Shown here piece after piece: positions 17,793-26,159 of a stretch of DNA of 64,000 bases. The translations under genes and the position numbers were made by a program. The DNA comes from Pontibaca methylaminivorans. Lineage in GTDB: Bacteria; Pseudomonadota; Alphaproteobacteria; Rhodobacterales; Rhodobacteraceae. How positions within the stretch are numbered: the stretch's first letter is position 1; each line of letters opens with the position of its first letter. The notes below the pieces were generated by a model that had not been told where the DNA came from, did not search any database, and worked only from the letters and a program-made list of their open reading frames with translations. Location: contig NZ_FTPS01000001.1 in assembly GCF_900156525.1 (NCBI RefSeq), positions 1,364,001 to 1,428,000 of the forward strand. The letters are read 5' to 3'.

Positions 17793-18680
17793 TCACTTGC
17801 CGCTGAGCAAGCGGCAGAGCGTGTCAAGTTCCTCAAGATTGCTGTAGCGGACCACCAGTTCCCCCGTCTCCTGCCCGACTCGATGGTTCAGGGCGACCTT
17901 CATGCCGAGCCCCGCCGAAAGATCCGCCTCGAGCGCGACGGTATCGGCATCTTTTTCCGTTGCTCGCCGCTCGACCCCCGGGCGCGCTTCCCCGTCTTTC
18001 TCCACACGCCGCACCAGTGCTTCGGTCGCCCGGACCGACAGCCCGCCGCTCACCACCTTGCGCGCGAGATCCGACGGCGCGCGTGTCGCGATCAGTGCCC
18101 GCGCATGGCCGGCGGTCAGCCGTCCCTCCTGCAGCATCTCCTGCACATCCGGCGGCAGATTGAGCAACCGCAACAGATTGGCGATATGGCTGCGGCTTTT
18201 GCCCAGTGCCTCGGCCATTTTTTCCTGCGTATGGCCGAAACTGTCCATGAGCTGCCGATAACCGGCCGCTTCTTCGATGGCATTGAGATCCGCGCGCTGG
18301 ATATTCTCGATGATCGCGACTTCGAGAACCTCGACATCGTCCAGTTCGCGCACAAGAACCGGGAGTTCGTGCAACTGCGCCTGCTGCGCCGCCCGCCAGC
18401 GACGTTCGCCCGCAACGATCTCATACTGGTCATCAAGGGTCTTGCGCACGATCAGCGGCTGGATCACCCCCTTTTCGCGGATCGACGCGGCCAGATCATC
18501 AAGATCTTCCTGCGCGAATCGGCGACGCGGCTGGTTCGGATTGGGCCGCAACTGTTCGATCGGCACCATCATATCCGGTCGCGCCGGGGCCTGTTCCGGT
18601 CCGGCATTGATCGTCACATCGGCCATGAGCGCCGACAATCCCCGCCCCAGCCCGCGCGGGCGCGCCTTGTTTTCCGTCAT
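17793..18680 (-). CDS. parB: Chromosome partitioning protein ParB
   Basis: 295 residues. ParB is a CTP-dependent DNA clamp that loads at parS and spreads, forming the centromere complex that ParA moves. Seen here: the N-terminal 'ARPRGLGRGLSALMAD' ParA-contact segment, the ParB/Srx domain 'IEQLRPNPNQPRRRFAQEDLDDLAASIREKGVIQPL' and 'EIVAGERRWRAAQ' (CTP-binding GERRWRA box), the helix-turn-helix 'GHTQEKMAEALGKSRSHIANLLRLLNLP', and a C-terminal dimerisation tail ending 'LEELDTLCRLLSGK'. It lies 17 bp downstream of parA. Two parS sites occur within 4 kb. Confidence 0.97.
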   Translation of the reverse strand: MTENKARPRGLGRGLSALMADVTINAGPEQAPARPDMMVPIEQLRPNPNQPRRRFAQEDLDDLAASIREKGVIQPLIVRKTLDDQYEIVAGERRWRAAQQAQLHELPVLVRELDDVEVLEVAIIENIQRADLNAIEEAAGYRQLMDSFGHTQEKMAEALGKSRSHIANLLRLLNLPPDVQEMLQEGRLTAGHARALIATRAPSDLARKVVSGGLSVRATEALVRRVEKDGEARPGVERRATEKDADTVALEADLSAGLGMKVALNHRVGQETGELVVRYSNLEELDTLCRLLSGK

Positions 18681-18697
18681 GCTTTCCTCCCCGAAAT

Positions 18698-19504
18698 TCA
18701 GGCCACCACCTGGTGACGCTCCGCCATTTCCTTCGCAAGCGCCCTGTAGGCTTCGGCGCCCTGCGATTTTGGATCGTAGTTCAGAACCGGCATGGCGAAG
18801 GATGGCGCCTCGCTCAGGCGGACATTGCGCGGGATGATGGTTCGAAACACCAGATCGCCAAGGTTCTCGCGGGCGTCCTGTTCGACCAGTTGCGACAGGT
18901 TGTTGCGCCGGTCGAACATGGTGAGAAGGATGCCCTCGATCCGCAGGTTCCGGTTTGCGGTCTGGCGCACCTCCCGGATCGTCAACATGAGTTGCGACAC
19001 CCCTTCCAGCGCGAAAAACTCGCTCTGAAGCGGAATCAACACCGAATCCGCCGCAACCATACCATTCACTGTCAGCAGATTCAGCGAAGGCGGGCAGTCG
19101 ATCAGCACATAATCCAGCCCGAGCCCGGCAATTTCGTCCCGGTCAAGCGCGTCGCGCAGAAGAAAGCTCCGCCTTTCGGCGCCCATGAGTTCCATATCCG
19201 CGGAACTGAGATCCATATTCGCCGGAACGATAGCCAGGTTTTCCACAGAGGTTGCGCGCAAGGCCTCCGTCAGCGGGAGCTTTTCGACCAACAGATCATA
19301 AGTCGTGCGGTCACGCAGATCCGGGTCGATGCCGAGCCCGGTCGAGGCATTTCCTTGCGGATCAAGGTCGATCACGAGCACACGCGCCCCCGCCTCGGCC
19401 AGCGCGGCGCCCAGATTTATGGTGGTCGTGGTCTTGCCGACGCCGCCCTTCTGGTTCGCAATCGCAACGATCCTGGGCCCCTGCGGAGATAAAGAATCAA
19501 CCAA
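18698..19504 (-). CDS. parA: Chromosome partitioning ATPase ParA
   Basis: 268 residues if the TTG at 19504 is used. This codon follows GGGG with 6-base spacing and gives [17 protein letters not shown], close to the usual ten residues before the P-loop; a TTG at 19519 is the in-frame alternative and no ATG is available. The deviant Walker A ([20 protein letters not shown]), 'VLVIDLDPQGNASTGLGI' and 'YVLIDCPPSLNLLTVNGM' identify the ParA family. ParA binds DNA nonspecifically and pulls ParB-parS complexes apart. The start overlaps the end of rsmG by 8 bp, so rsmG, parA and parB are likely one transcript. Confidence 0.95.
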   Translation of the reverse strand: MVDSLSPQGPRIVAIANQKGGVGKTTTTINLGAALAEAGARVLVIDLDPQGNASTGLGIDPDLRDRTTYDLLVEKLPLTEALRATSVENLAIVPANMDLSSADMELMGAERRSFLLRDALDRDEIAGLGLDYVLIDCPPSLNLLTVNGMVAADSVLIPLQSEFFALEGVSQLMLTIREVRQTANRNLRIEGILLTMFDRRNNLSQLVEQDARENLGDLVFRTIIPRNVRLSEAPSFAMPVLNYDPKSQGAEAYRALAKEMAERHQVVA

Positions 19505-20114
19505 TTGATGCCCCGTCAATCTTCAGGATGACCGCGTCCTGGTCCGTTACGCTCGGAATCGCCTCATACTGGAATGTCTGCGTGCGTCGGGCTTCGGCAA
19601 TCTCGTCTCGCCAACTCTTTCCCTTCGGGAACAGGCCCGTGCCTTCCGGCGCAAGGTGGCGCCCGGCAAGACCCAGAAGCTGGAGAAGCGGCGCAAGCGC
19701 CCGTGCCGAAAGGATATCCGCCCCGAGCGATGCCACGGCCTCGGCCCGCTCTGCCAGAATTTCGCAATTGAGCCCAAGCTCCTGTGTGGCGACCCGCAGA
19801 AAACTTGCCTTCCGCTTGTCGCTCTCGACGAGGACAAAGCGCAGGTCTGGTGCCTCCTCAACCGCGAGAATGGCGCAGATCAGCCCCGGGAACCCTCCCC
19901 CCGTGCCGATATCAACCCAGAGGCCGGATGGTTGGGCGCACCGGAACACCTGGATCGAATCGCGAATGTGGCGCTCCCGCAGGACGTCCATGCTTGATGC
20001 GGAGATGAGATTGATCCTTGGATTCCAGCGCCGGATAAGCCTTTCGAAGCTCTCCAGCCGCTCGGATGTTTCACGTGAAACATCCGGCAGAGTTTCATTT
20101 TCCGCGATGGTCAT
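19497..20114 (-). CDS. rsmG: 16S rRNA m7G527 methyltransferase RsmG
   Basis: 205 residues. RsmG (GidB) methylates N7 of G527 in 16S rRNA; loss gives low-level streptomycin resistance in many bacteria. The SAM-binding site '[19 protein letters not shown]', the N-terminal '[13 protein letters not shown]' and '[10 protein letters not shown]', and '[20 protein letters not shown]' are typical. Its codons 12-18 (VSRETS) contain a perfect parS palindrome. The start overlaps the mnmG stop (ATGA). Part of the mnmE-mnmG-rsmG-parA-parB run. Confidence 0.96.
   Translation of the reverse strand: MTIAENETLPDVSRETSERLESFERLIRRWNPRINLISASSMDVLRERHIRDSIQVFRCAQPSGLWVDIGTGGGFPGLICAILAVEEAPDLRFVLVESDKRKASFLRVATQELGLNCEILAERAEAVASLGADILSARALAPLLQLLGLAGRHLAPEGTGLFPKGKSWRDEIAEARRTQTFQYEAIPSVTDQDAVILKIDGASIG
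20067..20082. promoter_or_regulatory. parS centromere site (in rsmG)
   Basis: The perfect 16-bp palindrome TGTTTCACGTGAAACA, the canonical ParB binding site, lies inside the rsmG coding sequence near its 5' end. It is one of two identical copies 1.9 kb apart. Canonical parS is nearly universal for chromosomal ParB proteins, and it lies about 5 kb from the proposed origin. Confidence 0.95.
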
Positions 20115-21988
20115 GCGCTCCTGACCTTTTCAAGTCGCTGAAGTCTTGCCAGAATAAGCGCAAGAGCCGCCGGTGTCATCCCATCAATAGCCCGCGCCTG
20201 GGCAAGATTGCGCGGCTTTTTCACCATCAGCTTGCTACGAAGCTCGTTCGACAAGCCTTGCAGCGCGGAAAAATCGAAATCCTCCGGGATCTCCCGGGCC
20301 TCATCCCGACGCAGCACCTCGAGTTCACGGTTTTGACGCTCGATATAATACATGTAAATCGCGTCGTTCTTGAGCTGCTGCCGGATCGGCTCGGGGACTG
20401 CTTCAAGCTCCGGGAACACGGTGCAAAGGTCGGAAACCTCGATTTCCGCCAGGGACAGCAACTGGATCCCGCTCCGGCGCGGGCCGTCCGCCTTCACCGT
20501 AATGCCGTGGTCGCGCAGCTTATGAGACGAGAACTCCCGGCTTCCGAGCAAATCGCGCGCCCGCTCCAACTGCTCGATCTTGGCCTCAAATCTGTGCTGT
20601 CGCTCAGGTCCCACGCAGCCAACCGCGATCGCAAGCGGAGTCAGCCGTTGGTCGGCGTTATCCGCCCGCAGGCTCAGCCGGAACTCCGCGCGCGAGGTAA
20701 ACATCCGATAAGGTTCCGTCACTCCCCGCGATGTCAGGTCGTCGATCATCACGCCGATATAGCTGCCGGACCGGTGAAAATTGAATACATCCCGGCCAAG
20801 AGCGGCAAGCGCCGCGTTCAGCCCCGCGCAAAGCCCCTGCGCCGCCGCCTCTTCATATCCAGTCGTGCCGTTGATCTGACCGGCCAGGTACAGCCCAGGC
20901 AAATCGCGGACCCGCAATTCATGCGTCAGGGACCGGGGATCGACATAATCGTACTCGATCGCATAGCCCGGCTGCAGGATTTCGGCATGTTCAAGCCCCG
21001 TGATACTGCGAACAAAGTCGCGCTGGATCTCCGCCGGCAGCGAGGTGGAAATGCCGTTTGGGTATATCACATCGGTCCCGAGCCCTTCGGGTTCGAGAAA
21101 AATCTGATGCGAGTCCTTGTCGGCAAAGCGAACCACCTTGTCCTCGATCGACGGACAATATCGGGGGCCGGCGGCCTCGATCTGACCGCCATACATGGCC
21201 GATTGAGCCAGATTTTCGCGGATCACCTCGTGAGTTGCCGGGCCGGTGTGGGTAATTCCGCAGGAAATCTGCGGGAGATCGGGCCGGTCCGAGAGAAAGG
21301 AAAACAGCGTCGGGTCGTCGTCGCCCGGCTGCATTTCCAGCCGGTCCCATGCGATGGTTTTGCCGTTCAGACGCGGCGGTGTCCCGGTTTTCAGGCGACC
21401 AAGCTCCAGCCCGAAATCGGCAATCCGCTCTGCCAGCGCAGTCGAGGCCTGCGCCCCCATGCGGCCCCCGGCGCGTTTTTCCATTCCGATGTGCATCACG
21501 CCCCGCAGGAACGTGCCGGTCGTCAGCACGGTGGAGCGCGCGCGAACTTCACTCCCGTCTCCAAGGATCACCCCGGACACCCTGCTATCGTCAACGATCA
21601 GGTCGCGAACCTCGGCTTCGAAGATCGACAGGTTCTCAACCGCTTCCAGTTCCGCTCGCATTCTGCGCCGATACACATCGCGATCGCTCTGGGCTCTCGG
21701 TCCTTGCACGGCCGGACCCTTGCGGCGATTGAGGAGTCGAAACTGGATTCCCGCGCAGTCGGCGACGCGGCCCATAAGCCCGTCAAACGCGTCGATTTCC
21801 CGGACAAGATGTCCCTTACCAAGGCCCCCAATGGCCGGATTGCAGGACATCACGCCGAAATCGCTGCGTTTAAGCGTAACAATCGCCGTACGCGCCCCCA
21901 TACGCGCCGCAACATGGGCTGCTTCCGCCCCGGCATGTCCGCCACCAACGACGACCACGTCGAAATCAAATTGTTTCACGTGAAACAT
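20111..21988 (-). CDS. mnmG: tRNA uridine-5-carboxymethylaminomethyl modification enzyme MnmG (GidA)
   Basis: 625 residues. With MnmE it adds the carboxymethylaminomethyl group to U34 of several tRNAs, using FAD, NADH and methylene-tetrahydrofolate. The FAD Rossmann motif '[22 protein letters not shown]' starts at residue about 9, followed by '[25 protein letters not shown]', '[21 protein letters not shown]', '[17 protein letters not shown]' and '[11 protein letters not shown]'. The first codons MFHVKQ are the parS sequence itself, a hallmark of this gene in many genomes. It overlaps rsmG by 4 bp and starts 3 bp after mnmE ends. Confidence 0.97.
   Translation of the reverse strand: MFHVKQFDFDVVVVGGGHAGAEAAHVAARMGARTAIVTLKRSDFGVMSCNPAIGGLGKGHLVREIDAFDGLMGRVADCAGIQFRLLNRRKGPAVQGPRAQSDRDVYRRRMRAELEAVENLSIFEAEVRDLIVDDSRVSGVILGDGSEVRARSTVLTTGTFLRGVMHIGMEKRAGGRMGAQASTALAERIADFGLELGRLKTGTPPRLNGKTIAWDRLEMQPGDDDPTLFSFLSDRPDLPQISCGITHTGPATHEVIRENLAQSAMYGGQIEAAGPRYCPSIEDKVVRFADKDSHQIFLEPEGLGTDVIYPNGISTSLPAEIQRDFVRSITGLEHAEILQPGYAIEYDYVDPRSLTHELRVRDLPGLYLAGQINGTTGYEEAAAQGLCAGLNAALAALGRDVFNFHRSGSYIGVMIDDLTSRGVTEPYRMFTSRAEFRLSLRADNADQRLTPLAIAVGCVGPERQHRFEAKIEQLERARDLLGSREFSSHKLRDHGITVKADGPRRSGIQLLSLAEIEVSDLCTVFPELEAVPEPIRQQLKNDAIYMYYIERQNRELEVLRRDEAREIPEDFDFSALQGLSNELRSKLMVKKPRNLAQARAIDGMTPAALALILARLQRLEKVRSA
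21972..21987. promoter_or_regulatory. parS centromere site (at mnmG start)
   Basis: A second perfect TGTTTCACGTGAAACA palindrome covers the first codons of mnmG (MFHVKQ). Placement of parS at the mnmG start is widespread in bacteria and supports origin proximity. Confidence 0.95.
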
Positions 21989-21991
21989 TCC

Positions 21992-23278
21992 TCATTTTCC
22001 CAGGCAGAAGCTCGCGAAGATTTCCGACAGCAGATCCTCCGTATGGATCCGCCCCACCAGGGATTCGAGCGCAAGCACCGCGTGGCGTATCTCGGCCGCG
22101 AGAATATCATAATGATCCGGGCCGCGAAACAGGACTTCGGCAGCGATGCCAAGGGACGCATCCGCAGTTTCCATCGCCTTGCGATGACGGGCACGAATCG
22201 CCAGCCCGACGTCGGAACTGCGGGCACTCAGAATCTCCTGAACCCGTGCGACCAGTTCGTCCAGCCCCTCTCCGGTCAGGCCCGAAACCGCGCCTGCACG
22301 ATCCTTCCGCGTGTCGGCCTTGGGGCGCAGAATGATATCCTCCGGCCCCGCCTTGATGTCGAAGCTTTCACCCGGCTCTGCCAGAAAGATCCGCAAATCT
22401 GCCGCTTCGGCGCGCGTCTTCGCGAGAGAGACGCCCATTTTCTCGACTTTATCCTCGGTTTCGCGCAGCCCCGCGGTGTCCAGCAGCGTGACCGGAAGGC
22501 CGCGCAGATCCATGCGGACCTCGATCACATCGCGCGTCGTTCCTGCGTATTCCGACGTCAGCGCTGCCGGACGGCCGGCCAGTGCATTCAGGAGCGTCGA
22601 TTTCCCCACATTCGGCGCACCGACAATCGCGACCTCAAATCCGGAACGGATCCGCTCTGCGATTCCGCTCCCGGAAATCTGCCGCTGCAGGTCGGATCGC
22701 ACGGATTCGAGAATGTCGGAAACCTCGGGTGACACATCCACCGGCACATCTTCATCGGCAAAGTCTATCGTTACCTCGACCAGCGCGGCGGCGCGAATCA
22801 GCTTTTCCCGCCAGCTTCGCGCCAGATTTCCCAGTTCACCGCTGAAAACTCGTTGCGCCTGGATACGTTGCTGTTCGGTTTCGGCGTCGATGAGGTCGGC
22901 AAGCCCTTCGACCTGGGCCAGGTCGAGCCGCCCGTTTTCCAGCGCCCGGCGGGTAAATTCACCGGGTTCGGCCATACGGGCATCGGGAAAATCGCTCAGG
23001 CAGGCCAGAAGGGAATCGATCACCGCGATGCTGCCATGGGTCTGGAATTCGACGATATCCTCGCCGGTATAGCTTTCGGGCGCCGAAAAGCTCAGCACCA
23101 GCGCATGGTCGAGGATCGCCCCGATTTGGTTGCGCAAGACGCGAAGGGACATACCGCGCGGCGGCAGCGTGGCCCCGGTAATCGTTTCGGCGATGGGAAA
23201 GGCGGCCGGCCCGGAAAGGCGAACCACAGCGACGCCTGCCTTACCAGCGGCGCTGGCCAGGGCAAAGATTGTATCCAT
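21992..23278 (-). CDS. mnmE: tRNA modification GTPase MnmE
   Basis: 428 residues. MnmE is the folate-binding, potassium-activated GTPase partner of MnmG in wobble-uridine modification. Seen here: the N-terminal folate domain ('DTIFALASAAGKAGVAVVRLSGP', 'SYTGEDIVEFQTHGS', 'MAEPGEFTRRALENGRLDL'), the inserted G domain with P-loop 'VAIVGAPNVGKSTLLNALAG', 'TSEYAGTTRDVIE' and 'DTAGLRETEDKVEKMG', and the invariant C-terminus FCLGK containing the catalytic-domain Cys. It is slightly shorter than the usual 440-455, as in other alphaproteobacteria. Lies between rho and mnmG. Confidence 0.96.
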   Translation of the reverse strand: MDTIFALASAAGKAGVAVVRLSGPAAFPIAETITGATLPPRGMSLRVLRNQIGAILDHALVLSFSAPESYTGEDIVEFQTHGSIAVIDSLLACLSDFPDARMAEPGEFTRRALENGRLDLAQVEGLADLIDAETEQQRIQAQRVFSGELGNLARSWREKLIRAAALVEVTIDFADEDVPVDVSPEVSDILESVRSDLQRQISGSGIAERIRSGFEVAIVGAPNVGKSTLLNALAGRPAALTSEYAGTTRDVIEVRMDLRGLPVTLLDTAGLRETEDKVEKMGVSLAKTRAEAADLRIFLAEPGESFDIKAGPEDIILRPKADTRKDRAGAVSGLTGEGLDELVARVQEILSARSSDVGLAIRARHRKAMETADASLGIAAEVLFRGPDHYDILAAEIRHAVLALESLVGRIHTEDLLSEIFASFCLGK

Positions 23279-23306
23279 GGCACCTCTCCTTGAGCGGACA
23301 GGTCAC

Positions 23307-24602
23307 TCAGGTATTCATCGAATCGAAGAACTCGGAGTTGGTCTTGGTTTGCTTCAGCTTGGTGAGCAGGAATTCGACCGCGTCCGTGGTCCCCATCGGG
23401 TTCAGGATCCGGCGCAGAACAAAGGTTTTCTGCAGCTCGCCCTTGTCCACCAGAAGATCCTCTTTCCGGGTGCCGGATTTCAGGATGTCGATGGCCGGGA
23501 ACACGCGCTTGTCGGCGATCTTGCGATCCAGCACCAGTTCCGAGTTGCCGGTGCCTTTGAACTCCTCGAAGATCACCTCATCCATACGGCTTCCGGTGTC
23601 GATCAGGGCCGTGGCGATGATCGTGAGCGACCCGCCTTCCTCGATGTTCCTTGCCGCCCCGAAGAACCGCTTCGGCCGCTGGAGCGCATTCGCATCGACA
23701 CCACCGGTCAGGACCTTGCCCGACGATGGAACGACCGTATTGAAGGCCCTACCAAGTCTTGTGATAGAATCCAGAAGGATAACAACATCTCGTTTATGTT
23801 CAACCAGACGCTTGGCCTTTTCGATGACCATTTCGCTCACCGCGACGTGACGTCCGGCGGGTTCGTCGAAGGTCGAGGAAATCACCTCTCCCTTGACCGA
23901 ACGCTGCATGTCGGTGACCTCTTCGGGCCGCTCGTCGATCAGCAGGACGATCAGATAGCACTCGGGATGGTTCTTTTCGATCGAGTTGGCGATGTTCTGG
24001 AGGATCACCGTCTTCCCCGACCGCGGCGGCGCGACGATCAGCGACCGCTGCCCCTTCCCGATCGGAGCAACGATGTCGATCACCCGCGCCGTTTTGTCCT
24101 TGATGGTCGGATCCTCGATCTCAAGCGTCAGGCGCTCGTCGGGATAAAGCGGCGTAAGGTTATCGAAAGCGATCTTGTGCCGGGCCTTGTCGGGTGATTC
24201 GAAATTGATCAGTGTCACCTCGGTCAGCGCGAAATAGCGTTCGCTGTCATCCGGGGCGCGGATGACCCCCTCGATCGTATCGCCCGTGCGCAGGGAATGC
24301 TGCCGGATCATGTCTGGCGAGACATAGATATCGTCCGGACCGGGGAGATAGTTCGCCTCGGGCGAGCGCAGGAAGCCGAACCCGTCCTGCAGCACCTCGA
24401 TCACCCCGTCGCCCGAGATCTGCCAGCCCTCGTCCGCCCGCTCGCGCAGGATCTGAAACATGATCTCGCCCTTGCGCATGGTCGAGGCGTTCTCGATCTC
24501 GAGTTCCTCGGCCATGGCCAACAGGGACTTCGGGCTTTTTGCCTTGAGATCGGAGAGATTGAGCGTTTCGATGGTTTCGACGGTTTCGGCAGTCATGAGC
24601 AT
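23307..24602 (-). CDS. rho: Transcription termination factor Rho
   Basis: 431 residues. Rho is the hexameric RNA helicase that ends transcription of untranslated RNA. It shows the N-terminal '[20 protein letters not shown]' domain, the RNA-binding cold-shock-like '[23 protein letters not shown]' and '[16 protein letters not shown]', the Walker A '[19 protein letters not shown]', Walker B '[18 protein letters not shown]' (Q-loop '[21 protein letters not shown]') and '[12 protein letters not shown]'. Two ATGs (24602, 24596) are possible. A 16-bp GC palindrome (24661-24676) lies between hemJ and rho with no T tract. Positioned as in the Caulobacter origin region. Confidence 0.97.
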   Translation of the reverse strand: MLMTAETVETIETLNLSDLKAKSPKSLLAMAEELEIENASTMRKGEIMFQILRERADEGWQISGDGVIEVLQDGFGFLRSPEANYLPGPDDIYVSPDMIRQHSLRTGDTIEGVIRAPDDSERYFALTEVTLINFESPDKARHKIAFDNLTPLYPDERLTLEIEDPTIKDKTARVIDIVAPIGKGQRSLIVAPPRSGKTVILQNIANSIEKNHPECYLIVLLIDERPEEVTDMQRSVKGEVISSTFDEPAGRHVAVSEMVIEKAKRLVEHKRDVVILLDSITRLGRAFNTVVPSSGKVLTGGVDANALQRPKRFFGAARNIEEGGSLTIIATALIDTGSRMDEVIFEEFKGTGNSELVLDRKIADKRVFPAIDILKSGTRKEDLLVDKGELQKTFVLRRILNPMGTTDAVEFLLTKLKQTKTNSEFFDSMNT

Positions 24603-24719
24603 GCAACCTTCGTGCGGTCCCCGGGATTTGGGGTGGGTGATGCTGGAACGGGGAATTCGGCCGCCCGGCCGGGCGGTTTGGCCGCCTCGGTATCGCAGAC
24701 GGACGGCAAAGTCAAATCC

Positions 24720-25169
24720 TCAGAAGCGCAGCACCACCGCGACCACGATCACGACCATCAGCACGGTCGGAACCTCGTTCATCAGGCGATAGCGGCGACC
24801 GCTGAGCGTCGCCCTGCCCGCAAGCAGAAGCCGCCGCTGCCCGGCAAGCCAGAAATGGAACCAGCTCATCGCCAGTACCCCGCCGGCCTTGACCCAGGGC
24901 CAGGCCAGGCCCCAGTCAACGATGCCGGGTGTAAAGACCAGTGCAAGACCGAACAGCCATGTCGTGATCATGGCCGGGTTCATGATCATCTTCAGCAGCT
25001 TTTCTTCCATCATCGCAAAGACGCTGCCGAGCCCCGCGACATCCGGTCCCTGCTCCACGTGGTGAACGAACAGCCGGGGAAGATAGAACAGCCCCGCCAT
25101 CCACGAGATCACAGCCATGATATGGATCGCCTTGGTCCAAGGGTACAGCGCGCTCAGGACATCGCCCAT
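24720..25169 (-). CDS. hemJ: Protoporphyrinogen IX oxidase HemJ
   Basis: 149 residues with four predicted membrane helices. HemJ oxidises protoporphyrinogen IX to protoporphyrin IX in the inner membrane, the penultimate step of heme and chlorophyll-type synthesis in many alphaproteobacteria. The conserved N-terminal His in 'KAIHIMAVISWMAGLFYLPRLFVHHVE' and later 'MMEEKLLKMIMNPAMITTW' plus 'FRLMNEVP'-like 'YRLMNEVPTVLMVVIVVAVVL' mark the family (formerly UPF0093). It is the first leftward gene next to the proposed origin, followed downstream by rho. Confidence 0.92.
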   Translation of the reverse strand: MGDVLSALYPWTKAIHIMAVISWMAGLFYLPRLFVHHVEQGPDVAGLGSVFAMMEEKLLKMIMNPAMITTWLFGLALVFTPGIVDWGLAWPWVKAGGVLAMSWFHFWLAGQRRLLLAGRATLSGRRYRLMNEVPTVLMVVIVVAVVLRF

Positions 25170-25343
25170 GTGATTTTCCGCATTGAGTGGCTCTCATGTA
25201 AATAAGTTTTTAAGAGAAAGTATGTTGGTTTTATAGAGGGCGCCCGCCCTGTGGATCCTCGGCTTCCCCCGTCTCTGTCCACAGGTGGAAAATTCTGTCC
25301 CGGGTTCGGGCCGCGTCAACGGGAAACGAAGCTTTCATATTTG

Positions 25344-25359
25344 TTAACAGAAGGTTAAC
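25344..25359. promoter_or_regulatory. CtrA-type binding site TTAA-N7-TTAAC
   Basis: The bases TTAACAGAAGGTTAAC fit exactly the full-length CtrA consensus TTAA-N7-TTAA(C). It lies in the proposed origin, 23 bp from the perfect DnaA box. In Caulobacter, CtrA binds such sites in oriC to block initiation. In a GC-rich genome this sequence is not expected often by chance. Confidence 0.6.
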
Positions 25360-25381
25360 CTGACATCGGGCGGCAGGCCCC

Positions 25382-25390
25382 TGTGGATAA
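25382..25390 (-). promoter_or_regulatory. Perfect DnaA box
   Basis: TGTGGATAA, the reverse complement of the consensus TTATCCACA, in the hemJ-maf gap. It is the strongest of four DnaA-box-like sequences there. Confidence 0.65.
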
Positions 25391-25551
25391 GAGCGGGGAA
25401 TCCCCTGCGGGAGATCGTTCGTCCCGCGCCGCGACTTGTCCTTTCGCACAGGGTATAAGGGCAGGTCGCGCGGAATGTAAGTTTGCCGTTTCGGGGAGAT
25501 TGCCGGCTCATGCCCAAATGCCGCACAAAGCGCGCTCCTTTTGTCGCAAGG

Positions 25552-25560
25552 TTGTCCACA
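25552..25560 (+). promoter_or_regulatory. DnaA box, one mismatch, abutting the maf start
   Basis: TTGTCCACA differs from the consensus only at the third base. Its last A is the first base of the maf start codon, so binding would also cover the maf translation start region. Confidence 0.5.
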
Positions 25561-26159
25561 TGGTTGTTCCGCTGATCCTCGCCTCGGGCTCTTCGATCCG
25601 TGCCGCGCTGCTGCGGCAGGCGGGGCTTGTGTTCACGGTGGTGCCCGCGGAACTGGACGAAGCGCGGATAAAGCGTGGCCTGGTCGGGCAGGACGCTGCG
25701 CCGGCCCGGATCGCGGCGACGCTCGCCACCGAAAAGGCCCTGGCGGTGAGCCGGCAGCATCCCGATGCCCTCGTGATCGGGTGCGATCAGGTGCTTGACC
25801 ACGGCGGGCGGCTTCTGTCCAAGCCGGCCGATCCCCGTGAAGCGCGCGAACAGCTGACAACCCTGCGCGGGACGCAACATCGGCTGACGACCGCCGCCGC
25901 AGTTGCCTGCGGTCAAAAGGTGATCTGGACCCAGATCGGCGAGGTCGGCTTGCATATGCGGCTGCTCTCGGACAATTATCTTGACGATTACATTGCCCGC
26001 AACTGGCACAGCATCCGCGAGGCGGTCGGCGCATACAAGCTCGAGGAAGAGGGCGTGCGCCTGTTTACGGCGATCCGGGGGGATTATTTCCATATCCTCG
26101 GACTGCCTATGCTCGAACTGGTCGGTTTTCTCGTTGACGAAGGGGTGATCGAACAATGA
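25560..26159 (+). CDS. maf: Maf-family nucleoside triphosphate pyrophosphatase
   Basis: 199 residues from the ATG at 25560, which gives the canonical 'PLILASGSSIRAALLRQAGLVF' N-terminus. Maf enzymes hydrolyse non-canonical or modified NTPs such as dTTP, UTP, pseudo-UTP or m7GTP. Family signatures: ASGSxxR loop, 'VIGCDQVLDHGGRLLSKPAD', 'IARNWHSIREAVGAYKLEEEGVRLF', and 'GLPMLELVGFL' at the C-terminus. The substrate subgroup cannot be decided. First rightward gene of the origin region, coupled to aroE by a 4-bp overlap. Confidence 0.92.
   Translation: MVVPLILASGSSIRAALLRQAGLVFTVVPAELDEARIKRGLVGQDAAPARIAATLATEKALAVSRQHPDALVIGCDQVLDHGGRLLSKPADPREAREQLTTLRGTQHRLTTAAAVACGQKVIWTQIGEVGLHMRLLSDNYLDDYIARNWHSIREAVGAYKLEEEGVRLFTAIRGDYFHILGLPMLELVGFLVDEGVIEQ

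Larger units (their letters stand above)
25195..25560. other. oriC: Probable chromosomal replication origin (oriC)
   Basis: The 390-bp divergent gap between hemJ and maf has several origin features. An AT-rich run lies at about 25195-25236, in contrast to the GC-rich surroundings. One perfect DnaA box (TGTGGATAA, 25382-25390), one 8/9 match (TTGTCCACA, 25552-25560) and two 7/9 matches (25250-25258, 25275-25283) are present. A full CtrA-type box lies at 25344-25359. Genes on both sides are transcribed away from it. Flanking order (parB-parA-rsmG-mnmG-mnmE-rho to the left, maf-aroE-coaE-dnaQ to the right) matches my recollection of the Caulobacter crescentus origin region. What is inferred is the function; no strand-skew calculation or experiment supports it here. 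Confidence 0.7.

Noticed and set aside
20066-22732. An 888-codon open frame on the plus strand
   Set aside because: It runs opposite mnmG and mnmE, whose products are unmistakable; the frame is an antisense by-product of high GC and its translation has no family features.
24661-24676. 16-bp perfect palindrome CCGCCCGGCCGGGCGG between hemJ and rho
   Set aside because: It could be a hairpin, but there is no loop or T tract for an intrinsic terminator, and GC-only palindromes occur readily at this base composition.
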